From positions 1 to 9,196 of the forward strand of contig JAHFSN010000049.1 of assembly GCA_023265735.1 (NCBI GenBank): a DNA stretch of 9,196 bases, written 5' to 3'. Position 1 is the stretch's first letter, and the number at the start of each line of letters is the position of its first letter. A program made the translations under genes and the position numbers. The notes beneath the pieces are model-generated. The model saw only the letters and a program-made list of their open reading frames with translations, did no database searches and was not told the origin of the DNA. Source of the stretch: Spirochaetaceae bacterium (lineage in GTDB: Bacteria > Spirochaetota > Spirochaetia > JABEVK01). Positions 1-5,396 of the stretch are shown here, in pieces.

Positions 1-272
1 TTGTCGAGTCCCACGAGCGGGACGCCCCAGCCTTCGGCAAGGCCCTTGGCGGTGGCCAGTCCAATTCTGACGCCGGTGAACGAACCGGGGCCCAGGGTCA
101 CTCCCACCACGGTCGGTCTCTCCTCCCCGCACAGCTCCCCAATGGCCTGGAGCAGTTCCCGGGCGTGGTTGCCCTGGGAATCGAGGTTGACCCATTGGTC
201 CGACCGGGCTGGTTGCTCCGTCCGCTTTGCCACGAGGAGTCTTTCGGTGCAGGTGTCGATGACCAGGATCAT
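1..272 (-). CDS. tsaB: tRNA threonylcarbamoyladenosine biosynthesis protein TsaB (5' part; runs off the left edge)
   Basis: TsaB is the non-catalytic, ASKHA-fold partner of TsaD in the TsaB-TsaD-TsaE complex that attaches threonylcarbamoyl to A37 of ANN-reading tRNAs (t6A), a cytoplasmic step. The first 90 residues are visible. They open with 'MILVIDTCTE', the usual TsaB first beta strand with the DT motif, have 'NHARELL' at 35-41 where the family has its H(S)xxL segment, and carry the family hallmark 'GPGSFTGVRIGL' at 61-72. The start is the ATG at 272-270, which overlaps the tsaE stop as ATGA, so the two genes are probably translationally coupled. No frameshift is seen in the visible part; the C-terminal half lies outside the window. 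Confidence is high because the GPGSFTGxRIG motif and the tsaE neighbour agree. Confidence 0.95.
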   Translation of the reverse strand, partial: MILVIDTCTERLLVAKRTEQPARSDQWVNLDSQGNHARELLQAIGELCGEERPTVVGVTLGPGSFTGVRIGLATAKGLAEGWGVPLVGLD

Positions 273-694
273 GAAAGGCTTCCTTCGGTTTCTACAGTTA
301 CCCGGCGGCCCCGGGGGCGGAGTTCAAGCCGGAGGGTCCAGTGGGGAACGCTGAGGGCGCCGCCAAGGCGGTCGGCCCATTCAATGAGGCAGACCCCCCC
401 GCGCTCAAAGTACTCCCAGCCTCCGATCAGCTCAAATTCCTCCTCCGAAGAGAGTCGGTAGAGGTCCATGTGGAACAGCGGGAGTCGACCCAGATACTCG
501 TGTACCAGGGCAAAGGTGGGACTCGTTACGGGATCCTGAACCAGCAGTCCCCGGGCGATTCCCTGGGCAAGGGTGGTCTTGCCGGCTCCCAGGGTGCCCT
601 CGAGAACGACAACGGAACCCGGCCCAAGTTCCGCCGCAAACCCTTGGCCAAACTCGATAGTGGCCTGAGCCGACGCAAGGTACTGGGACGTCAG
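269..694 (-). CDS. tsaE: tRNA threonylcarbamoyladenosine biosynthesis ATPase TsaE (probable CTG start)
   Basis: TsaE is the small P-loop ATPase that drives turnover of the TsaB-TsaD complex in bacterial t6A37 synthesis. About 141 residues are predicted, within the family's usual 130-160. Seen in order: an N-terminal helix ('SAQATIEFGQGFAAEL'), Walker A 'GTLGAGKTT' at about 33-41, 'TSPTF' at 57-61, 'HMDLYRL' at 75-81 and the family motif 'EWADRL' at 105-110. The start is uncertain. There is no ATG, GTG or TTG in this frame between the preceding gene's end and Walker A. The CTG at 694-692 overlaps the upstream TGA as CTGA and gives exactly the family's expected N-terminus, so I chose it. The open frame runs further upstream (to about 1018), but that stretch is inside the neighbouring 87-residue gene and does not resemble TsaE. 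The stop overlaps tsaB as ATGA. Confidence 0.93.
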   Translation of the reverse strand: MTSQYLASAQATIEFGQGFAAELGPGSVVVLEGTLGAGKTTLAQGIARGLLVQDPVTSPTFALVHEYLGRLPLFHMDLYRLSSEEEFELIGGWEYFERGGVCLIEWADRLGGALSVPHWTLRLELRPRGRRVTVETEGSLS

Positions 695-954
695 AGCAAG
701 GATCCCTTTTTGTCGAGGGTTTGGATCTCGGCCTTCAATGATTTGAGGATAGGAATCAACGGGTAGTTGACGGGGTCGACAAAGTTGATGCGAATGTCCT
801 TGCTTCCCGTCGGGGACATTTCCACGATGAATTCGATCCGGTGGGAAAGGGTCTTTCCGTCGGAGGCGTCGAAAACAGCTCGGGCGGTGTACTCGTTTCG
901 ATAGTGGAGGGCGACGTCTTTTCTCACGATGTCCGCAATATGGGTCAACTTCAT
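691..954 (-). CDS. small conserved-looking hypothetical protein (87 aa)
   Basis: I do not recognise a named family. The protein is 87 residues, soluble in appearance, with no signal peptide or membrane segment. Its pattern is an N-terminal helix ('LTHIADIVRKDVALHYRN'), then alternating strands ('YTARAVFDA', 'LSHRIEFIVEMS', 'DIRINFVD') and a C-terminal helix ('LIPILKSLKAEIQTLDKKG'). The ATG at 954 is preferred over the in-frame GTG at 969 because GAAGGGTGG sits about 4-5 nt before the ATG and would be wasted otherwise. It starts 20 nt after the stop of the 280-residue gene, and its own TGA overlaps the predicted tsaE start as CTGA, which argues it is a genuine translated member of the operon. 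A small hypothetical gene at this place between fliD and tsaE is, from memory, also present in treponemes; function unknown. Confidence 0.8.
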   Translation of the reverse strand: MKLTHIADIVRKDVALHYRNEYTARAVFDASDGKTLSHRIEFIVEMSPTGSKDIRINFVDPVNYPLIPILKSLKAEIQTLDKKGSLL

Positions 955-974
955 GGCACCACCCTTCACGTATC

Positions 975-1817
975 TTAAAGGACGCCGGGAGCCGGGTCAA
1001 GAATGTCCGTCCCCGCAAAGCTTTCCCGAAGGCCGCCTAACCGGGGGCAGAGTTCGTATTCAAAGAGGTCGGTCAGCAGGACGTAGTCCCCGGCCTTCAG
1101 GGCCGTCTCGGCCTCCAGCAGGAAAGGCTGGAGTTCGGTTTGCACCGTCCTCCAGGCAGCCTCCTTCCCTGGCTGGCGGCGAAAATAGAGGCTCGCTTGG
1201 CGTCCTATGGTGTCGAGCACTTCCAATAGACCCACGATCAGGGCAAAGCCGTCCTTGTCCCTGCCGGTCTGGAAAAGGAGCCCCAGCTCTTCGAGGGACC
1301 CCAGGGACGCGTCGAGGCGGTCCAACGAGCCGCGCAGATGCCCACGGGGGTCGTCGTATTCCTGGACCAGACGCAGGGCCTCGTCCCTCACTTCGAGGGA
1401 TGCGGCCCTCAAGGGAGCCTCGTCCCAGGGGCCGTCGAGGGCCTCCAGGGCCGGCGCCAAACGGGGAAGGGAAGGGCCCAGGACTCCCAGGAGGACTGGA
1501 CGAAGCGAGCGGTACTCCCCGCGGTAGGAGTCCCACCCGGAAACGGGTTCCTCGGAGAGAGCCCCAAAAAACTGAACCACGAGGTTGAGGGCGGCCCGGT
1601 CACGGTCCTGGGCAGGCACGGCCTCCATTTCGAAGTCGGAAATTGAGGAGAGAGGCGTGTCATCGTCGAGGGCAAAGTCCTTGCCGTCGGCCAGGAAGCT
1701 CACGACGGTCCAGTCCTGGTCAGCTGCCCATTTTTCCAGGGACCGCGCCAGCTCGGCGAGGGTCTTCTCCTGTTCCAAGGTGAAGTCGATGGGAACTTGA
1801 TTGATGCGAATGGTCAT
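975..1817 (-). CDS. hypothetical protein encoded directly downstream of fliD (280 aa)
   Basis: No named family is recognised. Residues 1-68 alternate beta and alpha elements: strand 'MTIRINQVPIDFT', helix 'KTLAELARSLEKWAAD', strand 'TVVSFLADGKDFA', then 'PLSSISDFEMEAVP'. This is reminiscent of a ubiquitin-like beta-grasp fold, but that is inference. Residues 70-280 look almost entirely helical, acidic and leucine-rich ('LGSLEELGLLFQTGRDKDGFALIVGLLEVLDTIGRQ'). There is no signal peptide or membrane segment, so it is probably cytoplasmic. It starts 8 nt after the fliD stop, with its Shine-Dalgarno (AAGGA) overlapping the end of fliD, so it is co-transcribed and probably coupled to fliD. That place is where many bacteria carry fliS or fliT export chaperones, so a flagellar assembly role is possible but unproven. 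It ends in TAA. Confidence 0.85.
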   Translation of the reverse strand: MTIRINQVPIDFTLEQEKTLAELARSLEKWAADQDWTVVSFLADGKDFALDDDTPLSSISDFEMEAVPAQDRDRAALNLVVQFFGALSEEPVSGWDSYRGEYRSLRPVLLGVLGPSLPRLAPALEALDGPWDEAPLRAASLEVRDEALRLVQEYDDPRGHLRGSLDRLDASLGSLEELGLLFQTGRDKDGFALIVGLLEVLDTIGRQASLYFRRQPGKEAAWRTVQTELQPFLLEAETALKAGDYVLLTDLFEYELCPRLGGLRESFAGTDILDPAPGVL

Positions 1818-1825
1818 GGTGTCCT

Positions 1826-3796
1826 TCAGTTTCCGTTATTTCCGCCGTTGCCGAGGTTGTTCATCGATTGGGCGCTCTTGTTCATGGAGTTCAGCGACGC
1901 TTCCATCTGGCCGTACTTGCGCTTCAGATCGGCCTGGTAGCGGGCCAGGTAGTCGTTGTAGTCGGCAATCTCCTTGGTCTTCGACTTGATCTGACCGTCG
2001 ATTCCGGAGATTTTTGTGGCGTTGAGCCCGCCTAGCTGGGTCGAAGCCTTGAGGAGTTCGTCGACTTTCCAGGCGGCGCCGCTGTTGACGATGAGGGTGC
2101 CGTCGGTGCTGCTGCCGAAGAGCTTTCGGACACCGTCGAGATCCTTAGCCACCGCCGCGTCAAAGGTCGGTTCGTCCATCTCCATGTAGCCCCGCAGCTT
2201 GCTGACGTTCACCCGGTCCGAACCGCTTCCGGGGGTGGAGTTGGTGGAAATTCCCACCTGGGCCAGCAGGGTGTAGGCGGAGCCATCAGTTTGGTACGGG
2301 TCCATCATGATCCGCTGCAGGGTGTTCTTGATCTGGTTGAGCCCGATGTCCCCCTGAAACTTGCCGAGGCGGCTCTCTTCCTTCTTCTTTTCGTCGTCCG
2401 TGAGGTAGGTGGCTTCCTGCAAGATGGCCGAGCCCCCGCCGTCAGCCTTGCTGCTCGTCAGCACGAGGATCTCCGTGAGGAGACGGTTGTAGCTCCCCAG
2501 GAAGGTGATGACCGAGTCCTTGATCGCCTTACGGTCCGGCTCGACCTTCACCTTCACCTGGTCCTTCGAGGCCCCCAGGAGGTTAAGGGTAACCCCCGGG
2601 ATCACGTCGGACACCGCGTTGCTGTCACGGACGACCTTGATGCCCTCAAATTCGAGCTCCGCGTCCCCGGCCCGGCTCAGGGCGTGCTGGGGCTCGAAAC
2701 CATTGGCCTTGTGAGGATCGACCACTTCGATTTTCGAGATCTGGATAGACCGGGCCGAATTGCCGTTGGTCAGGTCGACCGAGGCCAACGACTCGCCCTC
2801 GGGGAGGGGGAACCTCAACTCCGTGGGGGTGGTCGATTCGGGAAGGTCGGGGAGGGTCACCGTCTTGGTTCCCGTTTGGACGCTGAGTCCTTGCAGGGTC
2901 TTGACTTCGGGGGGGGGCGGCGGGACGGTGGGAACGGGTATCTGGCCCTCCATTCCGGCCCCGGAGAGCGTGATTCCCTGGTAGGTGACGGTGCCGCCCT
3001 GGGGATAATTGAACCCCGAAGGGGGCGGGGCCAGGGTTTGTGCGGCCTGCGGAACGAACGATGCGGTGAGGCGCAGTTCCATACCCGGTCCAAGGGTGAG
3101 CGGTGCCGAGGGTTTCCACGATCGCTTTTCCCCGGGACCGACGGTATCGGTACCGGGCAGCAGGGCCTGGCCGGCGCTCTTTTCGGGACCCACCATGCCC
3201 AACTTGGTCAGCTCGGAGAGGGCGGTTCCCGAAATCGAGAGCCCATTCTTGGCTCCGACCGGGACGGCCTCCAGCTGGAGGATCTTGGTGTCCGCCGTGT
3301 TCTTGATCAAAGAGCCCTTGAGGAGGGCGGGGTTCTTCAAGTTGACAGCATCGACGAAATTCTGGAGCTTTCCTCCCTTGAAATTGAGGACCAGCTCTTT
3401 GTCCCCAACCTTGAACCGGTACTCGCCGGCGGCAAGGGTCTGATCAAGGGGTACCTCCGCCGAGAGGAACCTATCGTTGGTGGCCTGTTTGAGGACCTTC
3501 ACGTTGTATTCACCGTTGCTGGCGGTGCGGGTGGCCGACGCCGTCAGGGACTTTTCGTCCGAGGAGGTGGCGACCCGAGATCCAAAGGGATTGCTGAAGC
3601 CAAAGAGCGCCCGAGCCGAATCGCGGACGGCCTGCATCCGCTTGTTGGTGTCCTGCCAGACGACCTTGGTGTCTTCAAAGTCCTTCTTCTGGCCTTCGAG
3701 TTGGACAAGTTTGTTCCTCTCGACCTTAACGAGGTTCTCAATGATGGTCTGAGTGCCGTATTTGCTGTTGACGCCAGGGATACTGATGTCCGACAC
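1826..3796 (-). CDS. fliD: flagellar filament cap protein FliD (hook-associated protein 2)
   Basis: FliD caps the filament tip and helps flagellin subunits fold into place; in spirochaetes this happens in the periplasm. The 656-residue length is close to treponemal FliD. The N-terminal FliD_N region (about 10-115) includes 'SIPGVNSKYGTQTIIENLVKVER' and 'NPFGSRVATSSDEKSLTASATR', and 'ATNDRFLSAEV' at 105-115 closely recalls Treponema FliD. The FliD_C region spans about 380-640 ('GIKVVRDSNAVSDVIPGVTLNLLG', 'FDAAVAKDLDGVRKLFGS') and ends in a coiled-coil tail ('DYNDYLARYQADLKRKYGQMEASLNSM') plus an Asn/Gly-rich tip. A variable, proline-rich linker lies between (about 250-330, five prolines at 292-296 encoded by a nine-base homopolymer). 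The start is GTG at 3796-3794, with GGAGG four bases upstream. It follows flaG by 38 nt and precedes the 280-residue gene by 8 nt. Confidence 0.96.
   Translation of the reverse strand: MSDISIPGVNSKYGTQTIIENLVKVERNKLVQLEGQKKDFEDTKVVWQDTNKRMQAVRDSARALFGFSNPFGSRVATSSDEKSLTASATRTASNGEYNVKVLKQATNDRFLSAEVPLDQTLAAGEYRFKVGDKELVLNFKGGKLQNFVDAVNLKNPALLKGSLIKNTADTKILQLEAVPVGAKNGLSISGTALSELTKLGMVGPEKSAGQALLPGTDTVGPGEKRSWKPSAPLTLGPGMELRLTASFVPQAAQTLAPPPSGFNYPQGGTVTYQGITLSGAGMEGQIPVPTVPPPPPEVKTLQGLSVQTGTKTVTLPDLPESTTPTELRFPLPEGESLASVDLTNGNSARSIQISKIEVVDPHKANGFEPQHALSRAGDAELEFEGIKVVRDSNAVSDVIPGVTLNLLGASKDQVKVKVEPDRKAIKDSVITFLGSYNRLLTEILVLTSSKADGGGSAILQEATYLTDDEKKKEESRLGKFQGDIGLNQIKNTLQRIMMDPYQTDGSAYTLLAQVGISTNSTPGSGSDRVNVSKLRGYMEMDEPTFDAAVAKDLDGVRKLFGSSTDGTLIVNSGAAWKVDELLKASTQLGGLNATKISGIDGQIKSKTKEIADYNDYLARYQADLKRKYGQMEASLNSMNKSAQSMNNLGNGGNNGN
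2909..2917 (-). repeat. nine-base C homopolymer inside the fliD coding strand
   Basis: Nine consecutive G on the plus strand (C in the fliD sense strand) encode three CCC proline codons within the proline-rich linker at FliD residues 294-296. The frame is open on both sides, so the gene is in the ON state as given. Tracts of this length are prone to slippage, and treponemes are known to use poly-G/C tracts for phase variation. Whether this tract varies is not visible here. Confidence 0.6.
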
Positions 3797-3813
3797 GGTC
3801 CCTCCGGCGGGTG

Positions 3814-3835
3814 GGGCCCCCCGGGGCGGGGGCCC
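3814..3835 (-). promoter_or_regulatory. strong GC hairpin between the flaG stop and the fliD ribosome-binding site
   Basis: In the transcript, GGGCCCCC (3835-3828) pairs perfectly with GGGGGCCC (3821-3814) across the six-base loop GCCCCG. The first base of the stem is the last base of the flaG TAG stop, and the stem ends 17 nt before the fliD GTG, just upstream of its GGAGG. There is no U-run after it, so it does not read as an intrinsic terminator. It could couple fliD translation to flaG translation, pause RNA polymerase, or protect an RNA end. The pairing is seen; the role is inference. Confidence 0.55.
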
Positions 3836-4203
3836 TAGATCAATTTGTTGATCAGAAGTCCCACCGCCTCCTTGATGCTCTTGTGCAGCTTCTGCAGCTC
3901 GGCGGGCGGGAGTTCCCTGATTACCTTGTCGGTTTCGGCGTCGACAACCTTGACGATCACGTCGTGGGTTTCGCTATCGACGCTGAAGCTCAGCCTGTGG
4001 TTCATTGCCTTGGTGAGTTCGTTCATCTGGGCCACGGCGTGCTGGATCTCTTTGGGGTCCAAGATAGTTTCGAGAGGGACGGAATCTTGAGCTCTCTGGG
4101 GAGCAGCAACGGGTGCGGTTCGGCGCGGATCAGCCGCCTGGGGAAAAACAGGGTGTGTGACAGTGGCGGAGGGGAACAGCGCGCTGGAAATTTCGGTAGC
4201 CAT
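3835..4203 (-). CDS. flaG: FlaG family flagellar protein
   Basis: FlaG is a small cytoplasmic or exported protein of unclear mechanism, linked in other bacteria to filament length control, and usually encoded beside fliD. At 122 residues this one has the family's usual layout. There is a variable N-terminus rich in Ala, Pro and Thr (about 1-45), then a helix ('ILDPKEIQHAVAQMNELTKAMN'), then the conserved C-terminal region 'LSFSVDSETHDVIVKVVDAETDKVIRELPP', where 'VIVKVVD...DKVIRELPP' is the FlaG signature, and a final helix ending 'VGLLINKLI'. The ATG at 4203 is chosen over the ATG at 4215 because the latter is itself part of the Shine-Dalgarno (GGAGG at 4213-4209). The gene starts just after the terminator of the second flaB, so its expression may depend on read-through or on a promoter I could not find. 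It ends in TAG, 38 nt before fliD. Confidence 0.9.
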   Translation of the reverse strand: MATEISSALFPSATVTHPVFPQAADPRRTAPVAAPQRAQDSVPLETILDPKEIQHAVAQMNELTKAMNHRLSFSVDSETHDVIVKVVDAETDKVIRELPPAELQKLHKSIKEAVGLLINKLI

Positions 4204-4207
4204 GTTA

Positions 4208-4217
4208 TCCTCCATGA
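4208..4217 (-). promoter_or_regulatory. flaG Shine-Dalgarno coinciding with a CsrA-type motif
   Basis: The transcript reads UCAUGGAGGA here, five bases before the flaG ATG codon. It matches the ten-base CsrA/RsmA consensus WCANGGANGW at every position and overlaps the Shine-Dalgarno. Only a C-G and a U-A pair can close the loop, so folding is weak. Part of the match is automatic, because any GGAGG Shine-Dalgarno supplies the core. Confidence 0.35.
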
Positions 4218-4248
4218 AAAGAAGAAAAGGGGGACGCGGCCCCTTTTC
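4214..4248 (-). terminator. rho-independent terminator after the second flaB
   Basis: In the transcript, GAAAAGGGG (4248-4240) pairs perfectly with CCCCTTTTC (4232-4224) around a seven-base loop, followed by the U-rich TTCTTTTC. It begins about 60 nt after the flagellin stop, and its U-run abuts the flaG Shine-Dalgarno. It would cap the abundant flagellin message and let only part of the polymerases go on to flaG and fliD. Confidence 0.85.
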
Positions 4249-4308
4249 CCATTGACGTTCAGCTCGCCAAAAGAAGACGTCCAGAATTCTCTTGTGCGAA
4301 CAGGATCG

Positions 4309-5160
4309 TTAACCGAGGAGCTGGGTCACAGAACGGGTGTTGACGTTCGCCTGGGCGAGCATCGCGTTCCCGGCTTGCGACAGGATCTGGTTCTTGGTGT
4401 AGGACACCATCTGGCTCGCCATATCCACGTCTCGAATGCGGCTTTCGCTGGCAGTGAGGTTCTCACCGGCAATCGCCACACCCTTGTAAGCCATTTCAAA
4501 ACGGTTCTGGTAGGCACCGAGGTCGGCGCGCTGCTTGGTGATCTTGTCGACGGCCTTGTCCAAGAAGGTCAGGGCAGTGTTGGCCGAGTTGGGATCAGCC
4601 AGAGAAATCGACTGCCGTCCCTGAGCTCCCTGGGTTTCAAGACCCAGAGCCGCTGCCGACATCGTCCCGATGAAGATGCTCTTGTTCTGGTCGACGTTGG
4701 CGCCCACCTGAATCTGAAGGCCCTTTCCGCCTTCCTTGGCAAACGCTCCGGTCAAGATATTCATCGTGTTGAATTGGGCATGGGAGGCGACGCGATTGAT
4801 TTCGTCCACCAGCTGGCTCACTTCCACCTGGATGTTTTGCCGGTCACTTTGGGTATAGATGCCGTTGGCCGACTGGACAGCGAGCTCGCGAACGCGATGC
4901 ACGATGTCCTGGGTTTCCTGCAGGTAACCTTCCGTGGTCTGAATGAACGAAATGCCGTTCTGAATGTTCTGTCCGGCCTGGTTCAGGCCGCGGATCTGCG
5001 ACCGCATCTTTTCAGAAACGGCCAGTCCCGAAGCGTCATCGGCAGCCTTGTTGATTCTCTGTCCCGAGCTCAGTTTCTCCAGATCTTTCTGGATGTCTGC
5101 CTGGGAATTGCCGAGAACGCGGTTGGCGTTGATGGCGCTCATATTATGGTTAATGATCAT
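4309..5160 (-). CDS. flaB: periplasmic flagellin FlaB, second copy (divergent centre)
   Basis: This is a core filament subunit of the spirochaete periplasmic flagellum. It has 283 residues, the usual FlaB size, with only the D0/D1 regions and a short centre. The N-terminal flagellin domain covers about 1-140 ('MIINHNMSAINANRVLG', 'DDASGLAVSEKMRSQIRGLNQA', 'QVEVSQLVDEINRVASHAQFN'). The C-terminal domain covers about 200-283 ('QRADLGAYQNRFEM', 'ASESRIRDVDMASQMVSYTKNQIL', ending 'SVTQLLG'). By eye it is around two-thirds identical to the neighbouring FlaB. It differs most at 145-165, where 'QIQVGANVDQNKSIFIGTM' replaces the treponemal 'WFHIGANVDQR' type, and near the C-terminus. The ATG at 5160 is chosen for the standard 'MIINHN' start and AGGAGG six bases before the start; the open frame continues upstream but is not flagellin-like. 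No signal peptide is expected, because export is through the flagellar type III system. It stops with TAA. Confidence 0.96.
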   Translation of the reverse strand: MIINHNMSAINANRVLGNSQADIQKDLEKLSSGQRINKAADDASGLAVSEKMRSQIRGLNQAGQNIQNGISFIQTTEGYLQETQDIVHRVRELAVQSANGIYTQSDRQNIQVEVSQLVDEINRVASHAQFNTMNILTGAFAKEGGKGLQIQVGANVDQNKSIFIGTMSAAALGLETQGAQGRQSISLADPNSANTALTFLDKAVDKITKQRADLGAYQNRFEMAYKGVAIAGENLTASESRIRDVDMASQMVSYTKNQILSQAGNAMLAQANVNTRSVTQLLG

Positions 5161-5179
5161 GGTACCCTCCTGGATTCCA

Positions 5180-5201
5180 TCAAGGCCATCCTTGACCTTG
5201 A
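5180..5201 (-). promoter_or_regulatory. hairpin with ANGGAN hexaloop in the leader of the second flaB (candidate CsrA site)
   Basis: In the transcript, TCAAGGTC (5201-5194) pairs with GGCCTTGA (5187-5180) over eight base pairs, including one U-G, and presents the six-base loop AAGGAT. That loop fits ANGGAN, closed by C-G as in known CsrA/RsmA targets; UCAAGGAUGG matches WCANGGANGW at 9 of 10 positions. The stem ends eight bases before the AGGAGG of the gene. An alternative fold (TCAAGG with CCTTGA around ATGG, 5195-5180) would hide the motif, so a switch is possible. The sequence and pairing are seen; CsrA binding is inferred. Confidence 0.55.
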
Positions 5202-5340
5202 ACCTGCCTTTGAGAACTGCTGGGCACCACGCGTCGTGCTTCGCAGAACCGGTCGGGCAAGGAGCCGGGATCTCTTCCTTCGAAAAGGGAAATCCCGCGT
5301 CCTTACCCACCTCACCAGGGGAAATAGGAGGGAGCTGTCA

Positions 5341-5382
5341 AAGAACGAAAAACCAGCCGACGGGCCCGAAGGCCAGTCGGCT
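5341..5382 (-). terminator. rho-independent terminator after the first flaB, UUCG tetraloop
   Basis: In the transcript, AGCCGAC (5382-5376) pairs with GTCGGCT (5361-5355). Inside it, after one mismatch, GGCC pairs with GGCC around the extra-stable TTCG tetraloop. GGTTTTTCGTTCTTT follows. The stem begins 14 nt past the flagellin stop. The remaining spacer, 5202-5340, holds no gene I can support and no convincing promoter. It has one imperfect hairpin (GGGAT/ATCCC plus TTCC/GGAA, 5267-5296), so how the second flaB is transcribed is unclear. Confidence 0.92.
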
Positions 5383-5396
5383 TTAAAGATACGCCC

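Noticed and set aside
695..1018. N-terminal extension of TsaE of about 108 residues
   Set aside because: The extra residues are Arg/Pro-rich, resemble no TsaE, and coincide with the 87-residue gene in another frame and the end of the 280-residue gene.
1060..1536. Second minus-strand open frame inside the 280-residue gene
   Set aside because: It is Pro/Gly/Arg-rich with no start context; it is a GC-driven shadow of the other frame.
2291..3838. Long plus-strand open frame (515 codons) opposite fliD
   Set aside because: It is antisense to a clear FliD on the minus strand, has the low-complexity D/G/R/L composition of a complementary-frame shadow, and shows no domain.
5161..5310. Fifty-residue N-terminal extension of the second flagellin
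   Set aside because: The extension is not flagellin-like and would contain the leader hairpin and Shine-Dalgarno; FlaB proteins start at 'MIINHN'.
5313..5341. TTGACA box (5341-5336, minus strand) as a sigma-70 promoter for the second flaB
   Set aside because: The correctly spaced position downstream reads CTGGTG, not a -10 box, and the box lies in the U-run region of the terminator.
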